Of a DNA stretch of 6,688 nucleotides, positions 1 to 6,444 are shown in pieces. The first letter of the stretch is position 1. Every line of letters starts with the position of its first letter. The DNA comes from Bacteroidota bacterium (GTDB taxonomy: Bacteria > Bacteroidota > Bacteroidia > Flavobacteriales > Flavobacteriaceae). Location: assembly GCA_006227965.1 (NCBI GenBank), contig SBFL01000220.1, positions 1 to 6,688 of the forward strand, given 5' to 3'. Both the position numbers and the translations under genes were made by a program. Under the pieces are notes generated by a model. The model was not told the DNA's origin and did no database searches. It worked only from the letters and a program-made list of their open reading frames with translations.

Positions 1-2
1 AA

Positions 3-338
3 GAAGCCATTTCCTTTATAAATCGGCGTGAAAGACCTCTGGCGCTTTACATTTACAGCAAGGACAAGCGCACTATCCGGGAACTCAATACGAAAACTCG
101 GGCAGGAAGCGGATGCATCAACCACAATGTGGTGCATTATTCCAACCACAACCTGCCTTTTGGCGGGATCAATAACAGTGGGGCGGGGAAATCCCATGGA
201 TATTACGGATTCCTGGAATTTTCAAATCAGCGCTCCATAGTGCGCCAGTACACCCCGAGCACTATTGAATTACTCTTGCCCCCATATACTGGCTTCAAAC
301 AGAAAATAGTGGATGCTACCCTTCGGTGGTTTAAGTAA
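3..338 (+). CDS. Aldehyde dehydrogenase, class-3-like, C-terminal part (5' end outside window)
   Basis: This is the last 111 codons of an NAD(P)+-dependent aldehyde dehydrogenase, which oxidises aldehydes to carboxylates. The frame is open from the first complete codon at base 3, so the start lies upstream. Visible family motifs, numbered from base 3, are PLALYIYSKD (12-21), SGCIN (36-40) and LPFGGINNSGAGKSHGYYGF (51-70), whose PFGG segment is one of the conserved ALDH motifs. The tail has LPPYT followed by a basic and hydrophobic end, WFK, which is typical of class 3 (fatty-aldehyde-type) enzymes, where the C-terminus often contacts membrane. The catalytic cysteine and glutamate belong to the missing part and cannot be checked. 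An ATG at 129 is internal and not a start. The family is very likely; the substrate is unknown. Confidence 0.93.
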   Translation, partial: EAISFINRRERPLALYIYSKDKRTIRELNTKTRAGSGCINHNVVHYSNHNLPFGGINNSGAGKSHGYYGFLEFSNQRSIVRQYTPSTIELLLPPYTGFKQKIVDATLRWFK

Positions 339-365
339 GACCAGGCTTTCTCAGGGGATTCCTTT

Positions 366-434
366 CAATTTTGTTTAATCTTTAACATTTATTCTTAAAC
401 ATTATGCCTACTTTGGACTGACCAAAAAAATCAA
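366..434 (+). promoter_or_regulatory. AT-rich promoter-like stretch upstream of the 58-residue protein
   Basis: The stretch between the aldehyde dehydrogenase and the next ATG is clearly richer in A and T than its surroundings. It contains repeated TTAA-type words (TTTAATCTTTAAC, TTCTTAAAC). At 409-416 lies TACTTTGG, a near match to the Bacteroidota -7 box TAnnTTTG, about 20 bases before the ATG at 435. No clear TTG -33 box sits at the usual spacing, so this is only a candidate promoter for the 435-1785 genes. Confidence 0.3.
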
Positions 435-611
435 ATGTTAGGCCTCTTCCGGAAAAAATCACCTGAGCAAAAACTTCAGAAGCAATACGAAAAACTGATG
501 TCCGAAGCTCACCGGCTATCCCAGTCCAATCGCACCGCTGGTGATGCAAAATATGCCGAGGCTCAGGAAATCCTGGAAAAGATCGATGCCCTTGTAAAAA
601 AGCCTGAATAG
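435..611 (+). CDS. Small helical protein, Lacal_2735-like family, 58 aa
   Basis: This short gene encodes 58 residues starting MLGLFRKKSPEQKLQKQYEK and ending ALVKKPE. It is highly charged, with no signal peptide or membrane segment. Heptad-like patterns suggest two amphipathic helices (about 10-30 and 37-54). The start MLGLFRKKS, the central EAHRLSQSNR and the later YAEAQEILEKI resemble, from memory, a small uncharacterised flavobacterial family annotated 'Lacal_2735 family protein'; its function is unknown. No other ATG in this frame gives the family-like N-terminus. The gap to folE is 31 bp in the same direction, so co-transcription is plausible. The family match is recalled and not tested, but the coding call is supported by the clean frame and the fit to the gap. 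Confidence 0.75.
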   Translation: MLGLFRKKSPEQKLQKQYEKLMSEAHRLSQSNRTAGDAKYAEAQEILEKIDALVKKPE

Positions 612-642
612 GCACCCCACTAAAGAAACAAAAGGAAATATC

Positions 643-1329
643 ATGTTGGAAAATCTGCTGAAGGAGACCAAAAAGGTCAACGGATACCACCACGAAGAAA
701 TTGGTGATGACCATCTGCTTACCGGGATGCAAACACCCCTTAAGAGTGACGCTTTTGACCGTCCGGATGATGAGAAGCGTGCCCTGATAGCCCATTATTT
801 TGAAAAAATCATGGATGTCATGGGTCTTGATCTCACCGACGATTCCCTGAAAGGAACTCCGAGACGCGTTGCCAAGATGTATGTGGATGAGATCTTTTCC
901 GGTCTGAAACCGGAGAACAAACCGAATGTAACCCTCTTTGACAACAAGTACCGGTATAACCAGATGCTGGTGGAAAAGAACATTACCTTTTATTCAAATT
1001 GTGAGCACCACTTTGTCCCTATTTTTGGGAAAGCCCACGTGGCCTATATTTCCTCTGGAAAGGTGATCGGACTATCAAAATTGAACCGGATTGTCCAGTA
1101 TTACGCGAAGCGGCCACAGGTACAGGAGCGCCTGACCAACCAGATCGGGAAAGAACTGCAGAATGTGCTTCAGACCAGGGATGTGGCTGTAATTCTCGAT
1201 GCACGCCATATGTGCGTCTGTTCCCGTGGGATTCAGGACGACACTTCGGCAACAGTGACCTCGTTTTACGAAGGAGCCTTCAGCAATCCAGGGAAAATTA
1301 CCGAACTCCATAATTATCTCAGGGAGTAA
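643..1329 (+). CDS. folE: GTP cyclohydrolase I
   Basis: FolE converts GTP to 7,8-dihydroneopterin triphosphate and formate, the first step of tetrahydrofolate (and other pterin) synthesis. It is a cytosolic, zinc-dependent homodecamer. At 228 residues it has the usual length. Zinc ligands are visible as Cys120 and His123 in NCEHHFVP and Cys191 in HMCVCSRG, equivalent to E. coli Cys110, His113 and Cys181. His189 matches the catalytic His179, and the GLSKLNRIVQYYAKRPQVQERL region (143-164) carries the substrate-binding Ser, Lys and Arg. The N-terminal 40 residues are a variable, charged lead-in. The ATG at 643 is preceded by AAAGGAAA, a weak ribosome-binding site. It probably shares a transcript with the small gene before it and the membrane gene 24 bp after it. 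All key residues are present, so this should be an active enzyme. Confidence 0.97.
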   Translation: MLENLLKETKKVNGYHHEEIGDDHLLTGMQTPLKSDAFDRPDDEKRALIAHYFEKIMDVMGLDLTDDSLKGTPRRVAKMYVDEIFSGLKPENKPNVTLFDNKYRYNQMLVEKNITFYSNCEHHFVPIFGKAHVAYISSGKVIGLSKLNRIVQYYAKRPQVQERLTNQIGKELQNVLQTRDVAVILDARHMCVCSRGIQDDTSATVTSFYEGAFSNPGKITELHNYLRE

Positions 1330-1353
1330 TTTTTATTTACGAGCCTTAGCACC

Positions 1354-1785
1354 ATGTCCGACGGAATTCTCTGGCTCCTGTTTACAGATGCCTGCATGGC
1401 CGGGGTTATCCTTGCCGTACAGCTGCTGGTTTATCCGGCATTTTCATATTACCGGGAACAAGACCTTGTAGGTTGGCACAAACGGTACACCAGGAACATC
1501 TCCCTACTGGTCGTTCCACTTATGATTACTCAACTCCTGGGAGGTTTTTACTGGCTTTTTACGCATCCGCACCTCCCGTCAGGGATATATACCTTTCTGG
1601 TTTGTTTGCTTTGGGGAATTACCTTTCGCACATTTGTCCCACTCCACAGGCGTATCGGAGGGGGTAAAACAGACCCAGAAGATCTTTCCATGCTGGTATC
1701 CAACAACTGGATCAGGACGGTAATCTGGCTTTTGCTATTCGTCTGGCATCTGGGTTCTTACCAGGGCTGGATTCCGATCCGATAA
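1354..1785 (+). CDS. Four-helix integral membrane protein of unknown function
   Basis: This 143-residue protein has four predicted transmembrane helices at about 5-29, 49-70, 76-96 and 117-136. Short polar loops contain YREQDLVGWHKRYTRNIS (33-50) and RRIGGGKTDPEDL (99-111). The pattern VQLLVYPAF, then a W/Y-H-x-x-Y-T-R segment, then NNWIRTVIW near the end recalls small uncharacterised membrane proteins found in several bacterial phyla, with VYPxF in helix 1 and NWIRT before the last helix. I cannot assign a function. The conserved-looking His and Arg in the first loop and Asn-Trp-Ile-Arg before helix 4 may mark a functional face. The gene starts 24 bp after folE, so it may share its transcript, but nothing links it biochemically to pterin synthesis. 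Confidence 0.85.
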   Translation: MSDGILWLLFTDACMAGVILAVQLLVYPAFSYYREQDLVGWHKRYTRNISLLVVPLMITQLLGGFYWLFTHPHLPSGIYTFLVCLLWGITFRTFVPLHRRIGGGKTDPEDLSMLVSNNWIRTVIWLLLFVWHLGSYQGWIPIR

Positions 1786-1838
1786 AATCATTCACCCCGT
1801 AAGAAACGGATTACACAACAAATTAGGGGCCCTTACAG

Positions 1839-1860
1839 GCGAAAACTCCCTCATTTTCGT
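1839..1860. other. Hairpin CGAAAA-N8-TTTTCG between membrane-protein and OMP genes
   Basis: CGAAAA (1840-1845) pairs with TTTTCG (1854-1859) across an 8-base loop, and a G-T pair can extend it. It lies 54 bases after the stop of the membrane-protein gene and 25 bases before the next ATG. It could be a weak terminator, since the right arm carries a T run, or part of the leader of the following gene. The stem is short and AT-rich, so chance is possible. The rest of the 1786-1884 gap shows no convincing TAnnTTTG promoter box. Confidence 0.25.
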
Positions 1861-1884
1861 TACCTAAGGCAAACAACCCATTAG

Positions 1885-2394
1885 ATGAAACAAATTGCAC
1901 TTGTACTTCTGCTTCTGATCATCGGTTACACCGGCTATTCCCAGCAGGGTTTTAAAATCGGGCTCAGTGGAGGGCTTCCGCTCAACCAGGAGGCCAATGA
2001 TATCGTAAGCCTGGTGGTGGGGGCAGACATTGGATACCATCATGCCATGGGAGAAGTAGTGGACGCCGGGATCATGACCGGCTTCCTGAATGGTTTTCCC
2101 GAAAAATTCGATTCCGGGGGAGCAGACCTGCCGCATGTACAGTTCCTTCCGCTGGCAGCTTCCTTCCGTATCTGGCCGTCCAATTCGTTTTCTTTCGGGG
2201 GAGATGCGGGATACGCTTTCGGGCTCAACGATGGGAATGAGGGGGGGTTTTATTATAAACCGCTGGTAGGCTACCTGATGGGGCCTCAGACTGAGATCAG
2301 CCTTTCATACACCGGCATCGCCGCGGAGGGGCTATCCTGGGCGACCGTAAACCTCGGGGTATTGTATACCTTTCCACAAAGCAGAAGGTGGTAG
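1885..2394 (+). CDS. Small outer-membrane beta-barrel protein, 169 aa
   Basis: The N-terminus MKQIALVLLLLIIGYTGYSQQ is a classic Sec signal peptide: a basic start, a hydrophobic core and likely cleavage after Ser19. The mature part is rich in Gly, Phe and Tyr, with alternating hydrophobic and polar residues typical of transmembrane beta strands, for example FKIGLSGGLPL, VVGADIGYHHAMG, FSFGGDAGYAFGL and ETEISLSYTGI-like segments near 135-145. The last strand VNLGVLYTF (155-163) ends in Phe, the usual barrel signal, but is followed by six further residues (PQSRRW). Size and layout fit the small OmpW/OprF-like barrel group common in Bacteroidota (OMP_b-brl families). The role is unknown; it could be structural or a narrow channel. 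The ATG chosen gives a perfect signal peptide. Confidence 0.8.
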   Translation: MKQIALVLLLLIIGYTGYSQQGFKIGLSGGLPLNQEANDIVSLVVGADIGYHHAMGEVVDAGIMTGFLNGFPEKFDSGGADLPHVQFLPLAASFRIWPSNSFSFGGDAGYAFGLNDGNEGGFYYKPLVGYLMGPQTEISLSYTGIAAEGLSWATVNLGVLYTFPQSRRW

Positions 2395-2448
2395 GAAAGA
2401 TCAGGTAACTAACGAAACCGACCTGCTCTACCGGACAACTCCTGCTCA

Positions 2449-2465
2449 TTTCCCTTCACGGGAAA
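2449..2465 (+). terminator. Weak terminator-like hairpin after the OMP gene
   Basis: TTTCCC (2449-2454) pairs with GGGAAA (2460-2465) across the loop TTCAC, 55 bases after the stop of the beta-barrel gene. No T run follows directly, so an intrinsic terminator is doubtful. A second weak pairing (GGAA..CT with AG.TTCC, about 2461-2480) overlaps it. Confidence 0.25.
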
Positions 2466-2504
2466 CTGCAAAAAGCTTCCGCACATTTTCATTTTAGGGA
2501 TTCA

Positions 2505-2519
2505 AACACCCGCGGTGTT
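2505..2519. repeat. Inverted repeat AACACC-CGC-GGTGTT, candidate operator
   Basis: Two perfect 6-base arms, AACACC and GGTGTT, flank a 3-base spacer. The element ends 18 bases before a TAnnTTTG box, so it covers the place where a -33 element would lie. That position fits an operator, but the repeat is short and no regulator is encoded nearby. Confidence 0.3.
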
Positions 2520-2537
2520 ATCAATCAGGATATTGGA

Positions 2538-2545
2538 TATCTTTG
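2538..2545 (+). promoter_or_regulatory. Promoter -7 box TATCTTTG for the DUF6544-like gene
   Basis: TATCTTTG matches the Bacteroidota primary-sigma -7 consensus TAnnTTTG exactly and lies about 65 bases before the ATG at 2610. A good TTG -33 box is not present at the expected distance; TGTT at 2516-2519 is the nearest. The intergenic location and strand fit. The match is only eight bases, so it remains a candidate. Confidence 0.45.
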
Positions 2546-2564
2546 AGCCAGGGATGATTCCGAA

Positions 2565-2578
2565 GGTTCTATAGAACC
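2565..2578. repeat. Perfect 14-bp palindrome GGTTCTATAGAACC
   Basis: A perfect palindrome without spacer, extendable to 18 bp (2563-2580) with one mismatched pair. It lies between the TATCTTTG box and the ATG at 2610, so it would fall in the transcribed leader, about 20 bases after the -7 box. It could be a repressor operator acting as a roadblock, or a short RNA hairpin. No regulator gene stands beside it. Confidence 0.4.
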
Positions 2579-2609
2579 ATCTCTGTCAAACCAGACTGCA
2601 AACGGTCCT

Positions 2610-3731
2610 ATGAGAACCGCATTCCTGACCCTGCTCCTGATTCATTCAGCAATACACCTGCTGTGGTTTGCCCATGCTTTTGACTGGATAGACCTGCCGT
2701 ATTTAAAAAAGGAGATCCCGGGAATGGTCGGTTTCAGCTGGCTGCTGGCGGCCTCGTTTTTCCTCTGGTCAGCCCTGCAGGTTGGCAGGCAAAAGCCAAA
2801 ATGGTTCCTTCAGGCTCTTATAGGTGTGCTGCTGTCTCAAATGTGGATTTTCTCAGCCTGGGAAGATACCCGGTTTGGATCCCTGGCGAATCTCATCATC
2901 CTGGCCGGGATTCTGGTGGGGTACGCAAAATGGTCGTTTGAGGAGCGATTTCAGGCGGACGCGGAGTCCCTGTTGGAATTTACAAAAAAGTCTGACCAGA
3001 TACTCACCGAAGAGGACCTGAAGCCCCTGCCTTTGATCGTTTCGGATTATATCAGGCGCTGCGGGGCCCTTGGAAAAGAGATAGTGAAGAACTTCCGGCT
3101 CGAATTTGAAGGGGAAATGCGGCAATTGGGTAAGCCCTGGTTCTCCTTTTCTTCCGAGCAGTACAACTTTATCCCGAACCCCGCCCGCCTGTTCTTTATG
3201 AAAGGAAGGGTTAAAGGCCTGTCGGTATGGGGCTACCACTCCTACCAGCCGCCCAACGCCAGAATGGTCATTCGCGCCCTGTCACTCTTCCCCCAGTTAA
3301 ATATAGAATCCCCGGAAATGTACCCGACTGAAACCGTTACTTTCCTGAATGATCTGTGCCTTTTCGCCCCCGGGGCCCTGGCAGATGAACGGATTACATG
3401 GGAACAGCTGGATGCTTCCAGTGTAAGGGCAACCCTGATATTAAAGGATATACAGGTCTCCGCCACTTTGTATTTTGACGCCACCGGCGACCTCGTCAAC
3501 TTCAGGTCCGAAGATCGCTATGATGTTTCAAAAATGGAGCGTTTTCCTTTCACTACCCCTGTAAAAGACTTCAGGGAGTTTGACGGAATTCGCCTGCCGT
3601 CTTACGGGGAGGCTGTTTGGCATTATCCTGAAGGGGCGTTTTCATACGGGAAATTCCGTTTGAAGGCAGTGCATTATAATGTGCCGGACACCAATTTTCC
3701 AGACAGGGAGGAATCGGGTCGTGTGATATAG
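2610..3731 (+). CDS. Membrane protein with four N-terminal helices and a DUF6544-like domain
   Basis: The 373-residue protein has two parts. Residues 1-107 form four predicted transmembrane helices (about 2-22, 38-57, 64-82, 90-106). Residues 108-373 are soluble. The soluble part resembles DUF6544 as I recall it: LKPLPLIVSDYIRRCGALG (137-155), a beta-rich segment with G-x-M-R-x-L-G and W-F-S-F-S-S-E-Q (168-184), R-A-L-S-L-F-P (222-228), LNDLCLFAPGAL (246-257), then FDATGDLVNFRSEDRYDV (289-306), REFDGIRLPSYGEAVW (322-337) and FSYGKFRLKAVHYNV near the end. That family has no known biochemical function; its fold may be a lipid- or ligand-binding beta structure. The ATG at 2610 begins directly with a membrane helix, which supports the start. 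It has its own promoter-like box and two inverted repeats upstream, suggesting a single regulated gene. It converges on the ars operon with no overlap. Confidence 0.85.
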   Translation: MRTAFLTLLLIHSAIHLLWFAHAFDWIDLPYLKKEIPGMVGFSWLLAASFFLWSALQVGRQKPKWFLQALIGVLLSQMWIFSAWEDTRFGSLANLIILAGILVGYAKWSFEERFQADAESLLEFTKKSDQILTEEDLKPLPLIVSDYIRRCGALGKEIVKNFRLEFEGEMRQLGKPWFSFSSEQYNFIPNPARLFFMKGRVKGLSVWGYHSYQPPNARMVIRALSLFPQLNIESPEMYPTETVTFLNDLCLFAPGALADERITWEQLDASSVRATLILKDIQVSATLYFDATGDLVNFRSEDRYDVSKMERFPFTTPVKDFREFDGIRLPSYGEAVWHYPEGAFSYGKFRLKAVHYNVPDTNFPDREESGRVI

Positions 3732-3787
3732 AAAGCCTCTACCCTGCATTGGTTACAAACCGTGTATTAAATTCTCCTTTGGCAGTA

Positions 3788-3805
3788 GGGGGATCTCTAT
3801 CCCCC
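3788..3805. terminator. GC-rich hairpin between convergent genes, candidate bidirectional terminator
   Basis: GGGGGAT (3788-3794) and ATCCCCC (3799-3805) form a perfect 7-bp stem with a CTCT loop. It sits in the 114-bp gap between two convergent genes, 56 bases after the stop of the DUF6544-like gene and 40 bases after the stop of acr3. Neither side is followed by a clear T run, so it is not a textbook intrinsic terminator, but stem strength and position make it the best candidate in the gap. Confidence 0.45.
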
Positions 3806-3845
3806 ACCCCATCTGCAAGATAGGAGCCTTTGCTGCAACAGCCAA

Positions 3846-4898
3846 TCAGGCATCCGTGGGGACGTAGTATTTTTCCCTGAGCCAAAAGGCCACCCGAACC
3901 AGCAGTATAAGGGCCGGAACCTCTACCAGAGGACCGATAACCCCGGCAAAGGCCTGTCCGGAATTAAGGCCAAAAACGGCAATGGCAACTGCTATGGCCA
4001 GCTCGAAGTTGTTCCCGGCCGCGGTAAAGGAAATAGAGGCGTTCTTATCGTATTCCGCCCCCATGGCCCTGCTGACAAAGAACCCGATAAGAAACATAAG
4101 GGTAAAATAAATCAGCAATGGTATGGCGATCCGGATAACGTCCATGGGAATCTGCACGATAAGTTCTCCTTTAAGGGAAAACATCACCACGATAGTGAAA
4201 AGAAGGGCAACCAGCGTCATAGGGGAAATAGCCGGGATAAATTTCATCCGGTACCACTCCTCCCCTTTTATTCTTACAAGGAGAAAACGGCTGAAGAGGC
4301 CCGCCAGAAAGGGAATCCCGAGATAGATGGCTACACTCTCTGCAATAGTCCCAATGGAGATGTCCACGATGGCCCCCTCAAAACCAAACAGGGGGGGCAG
4401 CCTGGTGATGAACAGCCAGGCGTAGAAACTATAGGCAAAGACCTGGAAAACACTGTTGAGGGCGACCAACCCAGCCCCGTATTCACTGCTTCCTTCTGCC
4501 AGGTCATTCCAGACAAGGACCATGGCGATGCATCGGGCAAGGCCAATCAGGATAAGGCCCACCATGTATTCCGGGTACTCCTGAAGGAACACAAGGGCCA
4601 GAACAAACATCAGTATCGGGCCAATGATCCAGTTCAGGATAAGGGAAATAAACAGGACCCTCACATTGCTGAACACCTTTGGCAGCAGTTTGTAATTAAC
4701 CTTGGCCAAAGGGGGGTACATCATCAGAATAAGACCAATGGCAATGGGAATGTTGGTACTTCCCCTGCTGAAGGAATCGATAAAATCCGAACTGGATGGG
4801 AAAAAATAGCCCAGGGCCACCCCCAGGGCCATGGCGAGGAAAATCCAGAGCGTAAGGTTCCGGTCCAGGAAATTGAGTTTTTTTCTTCCGAAGGCCAT
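3846..4898 (-). CDS. acr3: Arsenite efflux permease, ACR3 family
   Basis: ACR3 exports arsenite (and in some members antimonite) from the cytoplasm, driven by the proton-motive force. The 350-residue protein is almost entirely membrane helices, about ten, as expected for the family within the BART superfamily. Diagnostic residues are present. Cys123 lies in [20 protein letters not shown] and Glu299 in [18 protein letters not shown]; their 176-residue spacing equals that of the essential Cys129 and Glu305 known from Corynebacterium glutamicum Acr3. [13 protein letters not shown] (322-334) is the usual last-helix motif. The start ATG directly abuts the stop of the reductase gene (TAG-ATG), so translation is probably coupled. 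It is the last gene of the operon and would remove the As(III) made by the reductase. All key residues are intact. Confidence 0.96.
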   Translation of the reverse strand: MAFGRKKLNFLDRNLTLWIFLAMALGVALGYFFPSSSDFIDSFSRGSTNIPIAIGLILMMYPPLAKVNYKLLPKVFSNVRVLFISLILNWIIGPILMFVLALVFLQEYPEYMVGLILIGLARCIAMVLVWNDLAEGSSEYGAGLVALNSVFQVFAYSFYAWLFITRLPPLFGFEGAIVDISIGTIAESVAIYLGIPFLAGLFSRFLLVRIKGEEWYRMKFIPAISPMTLVALLFTIVVMFSLKGELIVQIPMDVIRIAIPLLIYFTLMFLIGFFVSRAMGAEYDKNASISFTAAGNNFELAIAVAIAVFGLNSGQAFAGVIGPLVEVPALILLVRVAFWLREKYYVPTDA

Positions 4899-5528
4899 CT
4901 AGGTAGTTTTGATCTGTGAGAATACGAAAAACATTTCTGAGGCAATCTGACGGGATCGCTGATCATACCTGAAGGCTTCTTCGGACGTACCGTCAAACTC
5001 CTTCGGATCCTCATAACGGACGGGGATCCGCATTTCGGTCCCCGGTATAAAGGGACAATTCTCATCTGCGTCTGAACAGGTCATTACAGCCGCAAAACCG
5101 GAAGCGGTGTTTTCAGGGTTGTCATACAGCTTGGAAAATGCCCGGATGGGTTGTCCGTCTTCTGAAAAGGTTACCGTATATACCGGATTGCCCACACCCT
5201 CGGCCCTGATTCGGAAACCACTTCGCTTCAGGGATGCCACCGCCCGTTCATTAAACGCTGTTACTTCCACCCCACCGGAGTAACAGCGCACCGGGATCCC
5301 AAAATATCCGGCTGCGGTCTGAGCCCAGATCTGAGCGAGCTGGCTCCGGCGTGAGTTGTGGGTACAGATAAAATTCAGGTGGGCTGTCTTGCCCTGATCC
5401 ACCCTGGCCTGAATGTAATCGATCAGCGGGTGGAGAATGTCCCTGCGGTCTTCCCCCACCTCTTGTTCACGCGCATAGTCAACGGTTGCCTGCAATTCAG
5501 GCCAGATGTGTCTTTTTGAACTTTTCAT
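4899..5528 (-). CDS. arsC: Arsenate reductase, low-molecular-weight phosphatase type, with N-terminal extension
   Basis: This cytosolic enzyme reduces As(V) to As(III) for export or methylation. The catalytic loop ICTHNSRRSQLAQIW holds Cys55 and Arg61 (C-x5-R followed by Ser62). A second pair, Cys151 and Cys158 in TCSDADENCPF, has the same 7-residue spacing as Cys82 and Cys89 of the thioredoxin-linked enzyme from Staphylococcus and Bacillus. Asp174 in RYEDP is the expected general acid. So the three-cysteine relay appears complete. At 209 residues it is longer than the usual 130-140. There are about 45 extra N-terminal residues, largely helical and charged, and an insert near 110-143 (YTVTFSEDGQPIRAF and following). 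Similar long forms are often annotated simply as protein-tyrosine-phosphatase in Bacteroidota. It lies 20 bp after arsM and touches acr3. A role other than arsenate reduction is unlikely given the cysteine set and operon. Confidence 0.88.
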   Translation of the reverse strand: MKSSKRHIWPELQATVDYAREQEVGEDRRDILHPLIDYIQARVDQGKTAHLNFICTHNSRRSQLAQIWAQTAAGYFGIPVRCYSGGVEVTAFNERAVASLKRSGFRIRAEGVGNPVYTVTFSEDGQPIRAFSKLYDNPENTASGFAAVMTCSDADENCPFIPGTEMRIPVRYEDPKEFDGTSEEAFRYDQRSRQIASEMFFVFSQIKTT

Positions 5529-5548
5529 GAGACAAGGAAGGCGTGTAT

Positions 5549-6433
5549 TCAGCAGCAGCCGCTCCCGGGGAGACAGGCTGAAGCGGATGCTTCATTGGTT
5601 TGTCTGTCCGAAATTTCAGGTTCCATACCCGGTTTCTCACCGTAAACCGTTATGCTGAAAATCCCGGCCCCGTCTTTGTTAAAAGACCTGAGGGCTTGCT
5701 CCGGCAGGTATTTGGAGAGGATATCATCAGGGATGGTGATGGGCTTTTCTTTCTGAAGGATCAGGTTCTCAAAGCCCGCATCGGCTATTTGGTTCAGGTA
5801 CGTATTTTTCTGTATGGCCCCGGCCACGCATCCGGCATACATCTCCGCATCTTCCCGCAGGGCTTCGGGCAGGTCCCCAACCACTACGATGTCGGAAATA
5901 CTGAAATGCCCGCCCGGCTTGAGGACCCTGAATATTTCGGACATTACCCTGGGCTTGTCGGGAACCAGGTTCAGCACACAATTACTGACAATCACATCCG
6001 CCACGTTGTCATTGACCGGCATAGCGTCTATATCTCCTTCCCTGAATTCCACATTGTTGTAGCCGAGTTTTTCAGCATTTTCTCTGGCCTTTTGGATCAT
6101 GGAACGGGTAAAGTCGATACCGATGACCTTGCCCTCAGGTCCTGCTTCATGCCGTGCGACAAAGCAGTCATTCCCTGCACCGGAACCCAGGTCGATTACC
6201 GTATTTCCCGGACTTATTTTTGCAAAATGGGTAGGAAGTCCACATCCCAACCCCAGATCGGCATCCTCCACATACCCTTTCGTTTCGGAATAATCATCTG
6301 TCATGATATTATAGACTTCACTCGTACTAGTGGTGGCACCACAGCAGGAAGCGGCATTCTCGATTTTTCCCTGTTCGGCAATGCGTGCATATTTTTCACG
6401 GACTATGCGTTTAAGGTTTTCTTCTTCTTTCAT
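5549..6433 (-). CDS. arsM: Arsenite S-adenosylmethionine methyltransferase
   Basis: ArsM transfers methyl groups from S-adenosylmethionine to As(III), giving methylated and partly volatile arsenicals. It is cytosolic and 294 residues long. The SAM-binding motif VIDLGSGAGNDCF (79-91) is followed by the acidic motif VIGIDFTRSM (103-112) and GDIDAMP (133-139). The arsenic-binding cysteines are all there: Cys64 in GLGCGLP, Cys152 in SNCVLNLVPDKPRV and Cys202 in AGCVAGAI; the last two have the same 50-residue spacing as Cys174 and Cys224 of the algal enzyme CmArsM. Extra cysteines occur as a vicinal pair, Cys30-Cys31, near the N-terminus and as a tail CLPGSGCC (287-294). The gene follows arsR by 45 bp and precedes the reductase by 20 bp. 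The ATG at 6433 gives the expected KxxVREKYARIA start. A long open frame on the other strand is a shadow. Confidence 0.96.
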   Translation of the reverse strand: MKEEENLKRIVREKYARIAEQGKIENAASCCGATTSTSEVYNIMTDDYSETKGYVEDADLGLGCGLPTHFAKISPGNTVIDLGSGAGNDCFVARHEAGPEGKVIGIDFTRSMIQKARENAEKLGYNNVEFREGDIDAMPVNDNVADVIVSNCVLNLVPDKPRVMSEIFRVLKPGGHFSISDIVVVGDLPEALREDAEMYAGCVAGAIQKNTYLNQIADAGFENLILQKEKPITIPDDILSKYLPEQALRSFNKDGAGIFSITVYGEKPGMEPEISDRQTNEASASACLPGSGCC

Positions 6434-6444
6434 AATAAATGTGG

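Noticed and set aside
28..240. A 70-codon open frame on the + strand inside the aldehyde dehydrogenase end.
   Set aside because: It is out of frame with the clear aldehyde dehydrogenase sequence read from base 3.
129..338. A possible separate small gene starting at ATG 129.
   Set aside because: The same frame is open to the window edge and codes for aldehyde dehydrogenase motifs upstream of that ATG, so it is an internal methionine.
382..795. A 137-codon open frame on the - strand across the start of folE and the small gene before it.
   Set aside because: It overlaps two well-supported + strand genes, has low-complexity Phe-rich composition and no family resemblance.
2395..2609. A possible hidden small gene in the 215-bp gap.
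   Set aside because: Only very short frames exist (for example MIPKVL and stop at 2554); the content is better explained as regulatory DNA.
2853..3239. A 128-codon open frame on the - strand inside the DUF6544-like gene.
   Set aside because: It lies wholly inside a better-supported gene, and its sequence shows no domain or signal.
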